Positions 1 through 5,740 of a DNA stretch of 6,362 nucleotides are shown in pieces. Both the position numbers and the translations under genes were made by a program. Under the pieces are notes generated by a model. It did no database searches. It saw only the letters and a list, made by a program, of their open reading frames with translations, and was not told where the DNA came from. How positions within the stretch are numbered: the first letter of the stretch is position 1; every line of letters starts with the position of its first letter. Origin of the DNA: an uncultured Caulobacter sp. (GTDB taxonomy: Bacteria; Pseudomonadota; Alphaproteobacteria; Caulobacterales; Caulobacteraceae); the NCBI GenBank assembly GCA_937991555.1, contig CALKHU010000076.1, positions 1 to 6,362 of the forward strand, given 5' to 3'.

Positions 1-659
1 TGCTCGCCGCCGCCTGCGACGCGGGCCCCGGCGACCGGGTCCTGGAAGCCGGTTGCGGCGTCGGCGGGGCCCTGCTCGCCGCGGCGATACGGCGGCCGGA
101 AGCCCTGTTCACGGGCCTCGAGCGCGATCCCGCCGCCGCCGCCCTCGCCCGGGAGAACGCGACGCTGAACGGGCTCGACGGCCGCGTCGCCATCGTCGAC
201 GGCGACGTCCAGGCCGGCTTCCGCGCCACCGGCCTGCCGGTGTTCGACGCGGTCATGGCCAACCCGCCGTTCTTCGACGACCCGGCCGGACTGCGCGCGC
301 CGGCGACGGAGAAGTCCGGCGCCTGGATGGCGGATGGCGGCCTGCAGGCCTGGACCGGCTTCCTCCTGAAAGCCGTCCGCGAGGGCGGGACCATCACCGT
401 CATTCATCGCGCGGACCGCCTGGCCGACCTGCTGGCGCAACTTGCGCCGAAGGCCGGTTCGTTCCGCATCCGGCCAATCCACCCCTTCGCGGACGAGCCC
501 GCGAAGCGCGTGCTGGTGCGGGCGACCAAGACCGGCAAGGCGCCGCTGGCGCTGCTGCCGCCCCTGATCCTTCACCAGCGGCCGGGCGGCGAGCATACGC
601 CGCAGACCGAGGCCCTGTTGCGGGGAAGGGCCGACCTCAGCTGGCGAGGCGGGGCCTAA
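1..659 (+). CDS. TrmN6-like tRNA (adenine-N6)-methyltransferase, 5' end missing
   Basis: A SAM-dependent class I N6-adenine methyltransferase whose N terminus lies left of the window; the reading frame is open from base 3. Visible motifs, in order, are the SAM-binding motif VLEAGCGVGG (about bases 42-71), the acidic end of the next strand in TGLERDP, and the N6-methyltransferase signature NPPF at 261-272. Downstream come GGTITVIHRADRL and PAKRVLVRATKTG, which match the C-terminal part of the COG4123/TrmN6 family. That family methylates A37 of tRNA1(Val) in E. coli. About 218 residues are present, so only some 20-40 should be missing. The TAA stop at 657-659 overlaps the TAG stop of the convergent minus-strand gene. 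Family membership is well supported; the exact tRNA substrate is inferred. Confidence 0.87.
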   Translation, partial: LAAACDAGPGDRVLEAGCGVGGALLAAAIRRPEALFTGLERDPAAAALARENATLNGLDGRVAIVDGDVQAGFRATGLPVFDAVMANPPFFDDPAGLRAPATEKSGAWMADGGLQAWTGFLLKAVREGGTITVIHRADRLADLLAQLAPKAGSFRIRPIHPFADEPAKRVLVRATKTGKAPLALLPPLILHQRPGGEHTPQTEALLRGRADLSWRGGA

Positions 660-1168
660 GGGTCGGCCGGCGGGCCGCCGAGCGGCGGCGTGGCGATCAG
701 GTCGTCGAGAAACAGGCTGGCCAGCGCCGAGCGGGAATTGACCCCGGCCTTCTGGTACACGCGGGCCAGCTGGGCCCGCACGGTGCCCGGCGCCGCCTGC
801 CTCAGGCGCGCAATCTCGGCGATCTCGAACCCTTTCAGGGCGAAGACCGCTACGTCGGCCTCGGCCGGGGTCAGCCCCCATTCGCGGACGCGCAGGGCGA
901 TCACCTCGCCCAGGGCGCCGGAGGCCACCGCCAGCGCCGCGGTCTTCCGCCGGCGGTCGGCGAGCAACCCGCGAAGCTGCAGCAGCCCGGTGACGACGCC
1001 GGCGAGCAGGCCCAGGGCGGCCAGCCCCTCCACAGCGACATGGCCCGTGATCCCCTCGACGGCGACGTCAGCGGCCGCGTCGACGATGAAGAAGGCCGCC
1101 GCCAGGGCCTGGAGTCCGACGACTCCGGCCACGGCGGCGGCGCCGGGTTCTGCGCGTGTGGACAACAA
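656..1168 (-). CDS. Membrane-tethered LuxR-type HTH transcriptional regulator
   Basis: A 170-residue protein with two hydrophobic segments (about residues 11-33 and 44-66), a basic stretch LADRRRK at 69-75, and a C-terminal LuxR/GerE-type helix-turn-helix at about 98-157. The HTH core is visible as LTPAEADVAVFALKG, EIAEIARLRQ, GTVRAQLARVYQKAGV and SRSALASLFL. It has no receiver or autoinducer-binding domain, so it looks like a one-component regulator whose DNA-binding domain sits at the inner membrane. The start is taken as TTG at 1166-1168, because no ATG or GTG lies between the cytochrome stop and the first hydrophobic segment; a second TTG follows at once. The start lies 6 nt after the stop of the cytochrome b gene in the same frame, and GGGAGGA within the end of that gene can serve as its ribosome binding site. 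Coupling to the cytochrome is therefore likely. Target genes are unknown. Confidence 0.78.
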   Translation of the reverse strand: MLSTRAEPGAAAVAGVVGLQALAAAFFIVDAAADVAVEGITGHVAVEGLAALGLLAGVVTGLLQLRGLLADRRRKTAALAVASGALGEVIALRVREWGLTPAEADVAVFALKGFEIAEIARLRQAAPGTVRAQLARVYQKAGVNSRSALASLFLDDLIATPPLGGPPADP

Positions 1169-1174
1169 GCGGCC

Positions 1175-1876
1175 TCAATCCTCCCGCGGCGCAGGCCGGC
1201 GGCCGGGAAGCATGGCCATCAGGATCCGGCGTCCGCTGCGGCGCGTCTCGAACGCTACGCCCAACAGGTGCAGGACGGCCAGCACGAAGACCAGGTTGGC
1301 GGCGATCTCGTGAACCTCCTCGAGCATCTCTTCCCCGCCCTCGCCGCCCTCGCCGCGTTCGCCGCCCTCTCCGCCCTCGCGAGCCTCGGCGGCTTCGTCG
1401 CCGTCGCGTTCCTCGTGATCTTCATCGTTGCGGCCATCACCTTGCAAGGTCCGGACGTCTCCGCTGGCGGACTGCGACACGGCCGGCGCCTCGGCGACCG
1501 GATTCTGGCCGGGCAGCCCGCTCATGGCGACGCCCGAGGCGATGACCACGGCCAGCGTCCCCCACAGGGCATAGACCATCAGGGCGCCGAGCGGATTGTG
1601 AGACGGGTGCGCGACGACCTTGACCGCGGCGATCTCCCGGACATGCGCCATCGCGCGGACGGGACTGGGGGGGAAGGCGGTGAAGCGCGCCTCGGGCGAG
1701 CCGATCAGTCCCCATGTCCAGCGCAGGATCAGCAGCACCGCGACCCCGTAGCCCACCCACTGGTGGACCGCGGAGCCCTCCTCCGTGAGGATGCCGTTGG
1801 CCACCACGCCGGCGGCGACACCCCAGTGGGTGAGCTTCACGAGGGGATCCCATCGTCTGTCGTTCGCGGGCGCCAT
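1175..1876 (-). CDS. Cytochrome b561-type diheme membrane protein with acidic Gly/Glu-rich insertion
   Basis: A 233-residue inner-membrane cytochrome b of the bacterial b561/HupC-like type, which passes electrons between the quinone pool and a partner. Four membrane segments are visible: about 12-30, 38-58, 96-118 and 188-208. The four heme-ligand histidines expected from E. coli CybB are present: H17 (KLTHWG), H38 (VHQWVGYG), H189 (EVHEIAAN) and H203 (VLHLLG). The 14-residue spacing of the last pair matches CybB H137/H151. Between segments 3 and 4 lies an unusual hydrophilic stretch, about residues 124-186. It is rich in Asp and Glu, with a Gly-Gly-Glu repeat at 167-183. The ATG is preceded by GGGAG at a 6-nt spacing. 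The HTH regulator gene follows 6 nt after the stop. Partner and electron donor cannot be told from sequence. Confidence 0.85.
   Translation of the reverse strand: MAPANDRRWDPLVKLTHWGVAAGVVANGILTEEGSAVHQWVGYGVAVLLILRWTWGLIGSPEARFTAFPPSPVRAMAHVREIAAVKVVAHPSHNPLGALMVYALWGTLAVVIASGVAMSGLPGQNPVAEAPAVSQSASGDVRTLQGDGRNDEDHEERDGDEAAEAREGGEGGERGEGGEGGEEMLEEVHEIAANLVFVLAVLHLLGVAFETRRSGRRILMAMLPGRRPAPRED
1319..1507 (-). other. Low-complexity acidic insertion in cytochrome b
   Basis: This is the part of the cytochrome b gene that codes for residues 124-186, between membrane segments 3 and 4. It begins with an Ala/Ser/Gln-rich linker, runs into an Asp/Glu/Arg-rich part (DGRNDEDHEERDGDEAAEA) and ends in a Gly-Gly-Glu repeat coded at about 1328-1378. 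On the plus strand the repeat reads as recurring gccctc and gcc units. The frame stays open and the downstream heme-binding helix is intact, so it is an insertion, not a frameshift. Confidence 0.8.
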
Positions 1877-1883
1877 GGCCGTC

Positions 1884-1900
1884 TCCCTGCAACTGAGGGA
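1884..1900 (-). promoter_or_regulatory. Hairpin overlapping the cytochrome b ribosome binding site
   Basis: The minus strand reads TCCCT, a 7-nt loop, then AGGGA, forming a perfect 5-bp stem, extendable by one G-U pair. The 3' arm contains most of the GGGAG Shine-Dalgarno sequence (1883-1887) of the cytochrome b gene. Folding would hide the ribosome binding site. The stem is short, so a regulatory role is only a possibility. Confidence 0.3.
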
Positions 1901-1937
1901 AATGGACCTCGCGCGGCGCGCCGCCGGACTCCATCGA

Positions 1938-1974
1938 CGGCGCGCTTATGCGCCGCCCGATAAGCCGGTGCTTA
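1938..1974 (-). promoter_or_regulatory. Inverted and direct repeats upstream of cytochrome b, possible operator
   Basis: Within the 115-nt space before the cytochrome b gene there are two inverted repeats. One is CGGCGC-GCTTAT-GCGCCG at 1938-1955, the other TAAGC-CGGT-GCTTA at 1961-1974. They share the element CTTAYGCG, which recurs as a direct repeat 26 bp apart (CTTATGCG from 1945, CTTACGCG from 1971). This AT-containing patch stands out in GC-rich surroundings and lies about 60-100 nt upstream of the start codon. That position suits a regulator site. No convincing -35/-10 pair was found here. Confidence 0.35.
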
Positions 1975-1991
1975 CGCGGCCGGATGGCGGA

Positions 1992-2858
1992 CTAGCGTGG
2001 AAGCGGCGTCGAGGCGGTCACGATCGAACGCTGCAGGCCAGCGTCGCGATGGACCAGCGCGGCGAGGTAGTCAGGCGCATGCTCCATGGTCAGGATCGCC
2101 TCGGGCCGGTCATACTGCATGACCGCCACCTCGTCCCAGGTCCCCGCCGCAGGACCGGCCGCCGCCGCCCGGACGACCGCCTCGACCGGAGCGAAGAAGA
2201 CCAGATGCCCGCCGGTCCGGTAGACGGTTCTCAGCGCCACCACGCCGTAGCGGCGATAGGCCGTGGCGCCCGTGACCGGCGCGGCGCCGGGGCGCGGCGT
2301 CTCGTAGCGGGCTGTCGCATGGTACTGGAGCAGGTTCAGCATCGCCGGCGCGTAGTCGGCAGGCTGGTCCAGTAGTCGACGGATGGCGCCGGCGTCGGGC
2401 ATGACCTCGGCCCGGAACCCCTTGCCGGACAGGTCCTCCGCCGGCGCGCCGGTCGGAGGGCGCAGCACACCGAGTCCCGTCAGGCAGCGCAGCAGGCCGA
2501 CGGCGATCCGCGGCGGCCGGCCCGGCTTTACCCGCAGGACCAGCGCATCCTCGACGTCCTCGGCGAGCACGACGGGCTCCGCGCCCTCCGCGCTCCCCGC
2601 GACCAGCGCGAAGAGGTGCCAGTAGGGGTCGGCGGGCCCCACGAAACCGAAGTCCGGCCGCGCCGCCCAGCGACGCTCGATCCCTTCGGCAAGCGTCAGG
2701 TCGCCGTGGCCCTCGCGCCACCGAACGGCGACGAACCAGAACGGACCGCCGCGGCCGACCCTGAAGACCGGCTCCGCGCCGCCGACGAGCCAAAGCGCCG
2801 CGACGATCAGACCCGCCACGGTCGCGAGACCGGCAACAATCGACACAACCAACGCCAT
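1992..2858 (-). CDS. Membrane-anchored protein with DUF1330-like C-terminal domain
   Basis: A 288-residue protein with one N-terminal hydrophobic segment (about residues 3-25) that acts as an anchor or uncleaved signal. A middle region of about 36-150 has no family I recognise. The C-terminal domain at about 171-288 resembles DUF1330, a dimeric alpha/beta-barrel fold: PAMLNLLQYH, then ATAYRRYG, GGHLVFFAPVE, TWDEVAVMQYDRPEAI, and the closing APDYLAALVHRDAGLQRS. DUF1330 proteins are usually small and soluble at about 95-105 residues, so the anchor and extra 130 residues are uncommon. The middle region could be a second, diverged domain of the same fold, but I cannot show this. An in-frame stop lies three codons upstream, which fixes the ATG at 2856-2858; its ribosome binding site (AAGGG, close spacing) is weak. 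Function is unknown. Confidence 0.75.
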   Translation of the reverse strand: MALVVSIVAGLATVAGLIVAALWLVGGAEPVFRVGRGGPFWFVAVRWREGHGDLTLAEGIERRWAARPDFGFVGPADPYWHLFALVAGSAEGAEPVVLAEDVEDALVLRVKPGRPPRIAVGLLRCLTGLGVLRPPTGAPAEDLSGKGFRAEVMPDAGAIRRLLDQPADYAPAMLNLLQYHATARYETPRPGAAPVTGATAYRRYGVVALRTVYRTGGHLVFFAPVEAVVRAAAAGPAAGTWDEVAVMQYDRPEAILTMEHAPDYLAALVHRDAGLQRSIVTASTPLPR

Positions 2859-2873
2859 AACCCTTCATGGCGC

Positions 2874-2912
2874 CGCCGGGGCCCGGGCCGCAACGGGAAT
2901 CTCGCCCCGGCG
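2874..2912 (-). terminator. GC-rich inverted repeat after the deoxyribosyltransferase gene
   Basis: A 9-bp perfect inverted repeat (CGCCGGGGC at 2874-2882, GCCCCGGCG at 2904-2912, 21-nt loop) lies just after the stop of the deoxyribosyltransferase-like gene. It ends a few bases upstream of the next start. It has no T-tract and a long loop, so it may only weaken transcription or stabilise the upstream mRNA end. In such GC-rich DNA a chance origin is possible. Confidence 0.3.
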
Positions 2913-2915
2913 CGG

Positions 2916-3482
2916 CTATTCGTCCACGTACTGCCGCAGCGCCTGCAGGCAGAGCTGAAGGCCGGTCACGTCGCTCATCGTGTCGGGGGTGACGATGACG
3001 AACAGGCGCCGCGCCTCGGCCCACAGCATGGTCGTCTCCGGCAGGCCGAAGTCCTCGATCAGGGCCCCGGAGCCGTCGCGCCAGACGCCGTCCTCGTCGA
3101 GCTGGGCGCCGATGTGCGCGTCGATGCGGTCGCGGTATTCGGCGTCCTGCTCGTCGGGAATGTTCATCCAGGCGAAGACCGGCTTGCCGAGGCCCGAGAG
3201 AAAGCCGGCCTCGAACGCGGCGCCCGGATCGGCGGTCGGCCCGCGCCAGGGGGTCAGGTTGACGATGCCCGCGTCGGCCCGCCGCATGCGGGCGACCCGT
3301 TCGGCATAGATCTCCCGCGCCATGACCTCGCCGGGCTCGAGCTCGCGCAGCGACTCGGCGTCCGGCAGCAGCATGGTGAAGCCGGCTTCGGCGCAGAGGT
3401 GCTGGCGCAGGCCGAAATGGGCCCCGGCGTTCGGAAACCAGATCTCCGGCCCGGCCAGGTACAGGGTCTCGATGCGGCGCAT
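2916..3482 (-). CDS. Nucleoside 2-deoxyribosyltransferase-like protein
   Basis: A 188-residue soluble protein of the nucleoside 2-deoxyribosyltransferase family (PF05014 type). Members transfer deoxyribose between bases or hydrolyse (deoxy)nucleoside N-glycosidic bonds in nucleotide salvage or sanitation. The N-terminal motif YLAGPEIWFPNA (Y8 to A19) forms the nucleobase and sugar pocket. ADAGIVNLTPWRGPTADPG (69-87) and AFEAGFLSGLGKPVF (89-103) carry the second half of the active site; E91 is the predicted nucleophile, and D70 and D85 are the likely supporting acids. Family members are often about 140-160 residues; here residues 106-165 contain a longer segment with IEDFGLPETTML. The ATG lies 2 nt after the stop of the YceI gene, with no good ribosome binding site, so translational coupling is likely. 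Transferase and hydrolase activity cannot be separated from sequence. Confidence 0.82.
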   Translation of the reverse strand: MRRIETLYLAGPEIWFPNAGAHFGLRQHLCAEAGFTMLLPDAESLRELEPGEVMAREIYAERVARMRRADAGIVNLTPWRGPTADPGAAFEAGFLSGLGKPVFAWMNIPDEQDAEYRDRIDAHIGAQLDEDGVWRDGSGALIEDFGLPETTMLWAEARRLFVIVTPDTMSDVTGLQLCLQALRQYVDE

Positions 3483-3484
3483 GC

Positions 3485-4060
3485 CTAGCTGGCCGGTGCG
3501 ACGGCGAGGACCTCGATCCGCACGGGCACCCGGTCGCCGATCGCGCCGCCCGCCCGGCTGACGCCGAAGTCGGCGCGGACGATCTCGCCAGTGATGGTGA
3601 AGCCGGCGGACGGCCGGCCAGAGCCCATCGCCGGGCCGAGCTTGTTGAGCCTGACCTTGAAGGTGACGGGCTTGGTCACGCCGTTAAGCGTGAAATCCCC
3701 GGTGACGTCGGCGGTGTCCTTTCCGGTCGGCACGGTCCGCGTCGACTTGAAGGTGATCAGAGGGTGGGCCGCGACGTTCAGCCAGTTGGCGCCCTTGAGG
3801 TGATCGTCGCGGGTCGGCTCGCCGGCGGTCAGGCTGGCGGCCTTGACCGTGGCCTCGACCCGAGAGTTCGCCGGGTTCGCCTCATCGAGCCAGATCACCC
3901 CTTCGGCCTGGGTGAAGGCGCCGAAAATGGTCGTGAAGCCGAAGCGGTCGACGCTGAAGGTGGTCTGGGTGTGAGTCGGGTCGATCGTGTAGGCGACAGG
4001 CTCGGCCAGCGCCGGCGTGGCGGCCAGGGCGAGGGCGGCGGCGAGGAACAGGCGCTTCAT
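3485..4060 (-). CDS. YceI family periplasmic lipid-binding protein
   Basis: A 191-residue secreted lipocalin-like protein of the YceI family, whose members bind polyisoprenoid or other amphiphilic lipids in a beta-barrel. A clear signal peptide, MKRLFLAAALALAATPALA, is followed by a likely cut before E20. Family landmarks follow: YTIDPTHTQTTFSVDRFGF (24-42), GVIWLDE, then RDDHLKGANWLNVAAHPLITF (84-104), DFTLNGVTKPVTFKV (122-136) and RADFGVSR (162-169). The ATG at 4058-4060 was chosen over a longer frame from 4114 because GGAGG stands 5 nt upstream and the signal peptide starts exactly there. The deoxyribosyltransferase gene follows after 2 nt. YceI genes are often next to a cytochrome b561 gene; one lies two genes downstream. 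The bound lipid is unknown. Confidence 0.93.
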   Translation of the reverse strand: MKRLFLAAALALAATPALAEPVAYTIDPTHTQTTFSVDRFGFTTIFGAFTQAEGVIWLDEANPANSRVEATVKAASLTAGEPTRDDHLKGANWLNVAAHPLITFKSTRTVPTGKDTADVTGDFTLNGVTKPVTFKVRLNKLGPAMGSGRPSAGFTITGEIVRADFGVSRAGGAIGDRVPVRIEVLAVAPAS

Positions 4061-4080
4061 GGAGACCTCCGGGAACGATT

Positions 4081-4095
4081 GACCGAATGTCGGTC
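4081..4095 (-). promoter_or_regulatory. Palindrome in the yceI-like leader
   Basis: A perfect 6-bp inverted repeat with a 3-nt centre (GACCGA-ATG-TCGGTC on the plus strand) lies 10 nt upstream of the GGAGG ribosome binding site of the YceI gene. It sits in the 64-nt gap after the secreted-protein gene. There is no T-tract, so an operator or a small mRNA hairpin is more likely than a terminator. It matches no regulator site I recognise. Confidence 0.3.
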
Positions 4096-4124
4096 GTCGG
4101 GGGTCAGACCGCAAGCGCCCGCGC

Positions 4125-4541
4125 TCAGGGCGTGGGTCTGGAGAAGACCGCGGCGACCACAGCCTCCTGCTTCGGCGTCAGCGTGCAGGCGGGGCCGCCG
4201 GCGACCGGCTCGCAGCCGGACCAGACGACCGTCCAGTCCTGGCCGTAGACCCCGCGCCCCTGGGCCGTGAGGACCAGCGGCTGGTTGCGCCTGACCCACA
4301 GCCAGCACTGGTGGTTCGCACGCGGATCGTACTGGAACTCGGCGCCGCCGCAGCGGATACCGACCGGCGCACTGGTCACATACTGGTCGGGCGTCATCTG
4401 GCCGCCGACGGCGACGGTCAGCCGGACGTCCGTCGACGCGAACACGGTGACGCTGTCGACCTCATTGGCGACCGAAGCGGCGGACGCCGCCGCCGCAACC
4501 AGCGACAGCGCCACGCCGGCGATAATGGAACGTCGAAGCAC
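4125..4541 (-). CDS. Small secreted four-cysteine protein, function unknown
   Basis: A 138-residue protein with an N-terminal signal peptide (MLRRSIIAGVALSLVAAAAS, likely cut near the ASA-AS boundary at about 21). The mature part has four cysteines, C64, C79, C110 and C119, enough for two disulfide bonds in the periplasm or outside the cell. Its last 35 residues, with TVVWSGCEPVAGGPACTLTP (104-123) and VVAAVF, recall the pattern W-x-G-C...C-T-(V/L)...V-x-A-x-F of InlB-type bacterial repeat domains, here in one copy. The start is GTG at 4539-4541 with GAGGA 6 nt upstream. It lies 41 nt after ilvC, separated by a hairpin, so it may be read through from ilvC or separately. I do not recognise the gene and assign no function. 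Confidence 0.72.
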   Translation of the reverse strand: MLRRSIIAGVALSLVAAAASAASVANEVDSVTVFASTDVRLTVAVGGQMTPDQYVTSAPVGIRCGGAEFQYDPRANHQCWLWVRRNQPLVLTAQGRGVYGQDWTVVWSGCEPVAGGPACTLTPKQEAVVAAVFSRPTP

Positions 4542-4554
4542 GAAGGATCCTCAA

Positions 4555-4571
4555 CCCCTGAAACCCAGGGG
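4555..4571 (-). terminator. Short hairpin after ilvC
   Basis: Minus-strand CCCCTG-GGTTT-CAGGGG forms a perfect 6-bp stem with a 5-nt loop, 11 nt after the ilvC stop. It is followed by TTGAGGATCC rather than a T-tract. It may act as a weak terminator or an RNA-stability element that lowers expression of the next gene; it sits 2 nt before that gene's ribosome binding site. Confidence 0.45.
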
Positions 4572-4582
4572 ACGGATTTGGC

Positions 4583-5602
4583 TCAGTTCTTCGCCTTGTC
4601 CACCAGTTTATTCTTCGTAATCCAGGGCATCATGCCGCGCAGGCGCTCGCCGACCTCCTCGATCGGATGCTCCGCCGCGCGACGCCGGATGGCCTTGAAG
4701 CTCGGCTGGCCGACGGCGTTCTCGGCCATGAAGTCGCGCACGAAGCGGCCTTCCTGGATGTCGGTCAGCACGCGCTTCATCTCCGCCTTGGTCTCGGGCG
4801 TCACGATGCGGGGGCCGGTGACATAGGCGCCGTACTCGGCGGTGTTGCTGATCGAGTAGCTCATGTTGGCGATGCCGCCCTCGTAGATCAGGTCCACGAT
4901 CAGCTTCACCTCGTGCAGGCACTCGAAGTAGGCCATCTCCGGCGCGTAGCCGGCTTCCACGAGCGTCTCGAAGCCGGCGCGGATCAGTTCCACGAGGCCG
5001 CCGCAGAGCACGGCCTGCTCGCCGAACAGGTCGGTTTCGCATTCCTCGCGGAAGTTGGTCTCGATGACGCCCGAGCGGCCGCCGCCGATGGCGGAGGCAT
5101 AGGCCAGGCCGAGGTCCATGGCCGAGCCGGTGGCGTCGTGGTGGATGGCGATCAGGCAGGGCACGCCGCCGCCCTTCAGGTACTCGCCCCGCACGGTGTG
5201 GCCGGGCCCCTTCGGCGCGACCATCAGCACGTCGACCGTCTTCTTCGGCTCGATCAGGCCGAAGTGGACGTTGAGGCCGTGGGCGAACAGGAGGGCGGCG
5301 CCGTCGCGGATGTTGGGCGCGATCTCGTTCTCGTAGATGCCGCGCTGCAGCTCATCCGGCGCCAGGATCATGATCATGTCGGCCCAGGCGGCGGCCTCCG
5401 CAACCGTCATGACCTTGATGCCTTCAGCTTCGGCCTTCTTCGCCGAGGCCGAGCCCGGACGCAGCGCCACGGCCACGTTCTTCACGCCGGAGTCGCGAAG
5501 GTTCAGTACGTGCGCGTGACCCTGGCTGCCGTAGCCGACAACGGCGATCTTGCGGTCCAGGATGCGGGCCAGATCAGCGTCGCGGTCATAGTAGACGCGC
5601 AT
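4583..5602 (-). CDS. ilvC: Ketol-acid reductoisomerase (class I)
   Basis: The second enzyme of valine, leucine and isoleucine synthesis. It rearranges and reduces 2-acetolactate or 2-aceto-2-hydroxybutyrate with NADPH and Mg2+. At 339 residues it is the short class I form. The N-terminal Rossmann part has GYGSQGHAHVLNLRDSG (23-39), and the cofactor loop LRPGSASAKKA (47-57) carries R48, S51 and S53, which fits NADPH use. Next come FAHGLNVHFG with H108 and APKGPGH with K131. The knotted C-terminal domain keeps the metal and substrate acids: D191 and E195 (ETDLFGEQ), E227 and E231 (FECLHEVKL). Numbering follows the Pseudomonas enzyme within one residue. The ATG at 5600-5602 was chosen over a TTG eleven codons upstream because GGAG lies 7 nt before it and MRVYYDRDADL is the usual family start. 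It has its own promoter. Confidence 0.98.
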   Translation of the reverse strand: MRVYYDRDADLARILDRKIAVVGYGSQGHAHVLNLRDSGVKNVAVALRPGSASAKKAEAEGIKVMTVAEAAAWADMIMILAPDELQRGIYENEIAPNIRDGAALLFAHGLNVHFGLIEPKKTVDVLMVAPKGPGHTVRGEYLKGGGVPCLIAIHHDATGSAMDLGLAYASAIGGGRSGVIETNFREECETDLFGEQAVLCGGLVELIRAGFETLVEAGYAPEMAYFECLHEVKLIVDLIYEGGIANMSYSISNTAEYGAYVTGPRIVTPETKAEMKRVLTDIQEGRFVRDFMAENAVGQPSFKAIRRRAAEHPIEEVGERLRGMMPWITKNKLVDKAKN

Positions 5603-5666
5603 GATTATTCTCCGGTTGGCTCGAAAGCGCTGCAAGCGCGCAACGGCGCCGCAGCAAAGGCCGGGC

Positions 5667-5695
5667 TATCGAGCGGAATTTTGCGCCGGGGTCAA
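5667..5695 (-). promoter_or_regulatory. Housekeeping-type promoter for ilvC
   Basis: On the minus strand TTGACC (5690-5695) is followed after about 15 nt by GCTCGATA (5667-5674). This fits the Caulobacter housekeeping consensus TTGACGS with a 10-14 nt spacer and GCTANAWC. It would start transcription about 55-60 nt before the ilvC ATG. The leader between holds a small inverted repeat, GCGCT-GCA-AGCGC (5627-5639). I see no obvious branched-chain-codon leader peptide that would signal attenuation. Confidence 0.6.
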
Positions 5696-5740
5696 GGGTC
5701 GCGACGGAAATGCCGCGCCGTGACCGGCGTGACTCGCGGA

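Noticed and set aside
1328..1385. gccctc-rich repeat read as a possible CRISPR or tandem non-coding repeat
   Set aside because: Units are short, irregular and in frame with the cytochrome b protein, so it is a coding low-complexity tract.
53..1963. A 636-residue plus-strand open frame across the methyltransferase, the HTH and the cytochrome genes
   Set aside because: Its translation is Arg/Gly/Ala/Pro-rich with no domain pattern, and it lies over genes with clear motifs in other frames. Long antisense frames are expected at this GC content.
2616..3488. A 290-residue plus-strand open frame opposite the deoxyribosyltransferase gene
   Set aside because: Composition is typical of antisense high-GC frames, and the opposite strand codes for a recognisable enzyme family.
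4061..4114. Longer N terminus for the YceI protein from an upstream start at 4114
   Set aside because: It would put 18 residues before an ideal signal peptide and include the GGAGG ribosome binding site within the coding region.
5603..5635. ilvC start at TTG 5635
   Set aside because: The family normally begins at MRVYYD, and a good GGAG site precedes that ATG.
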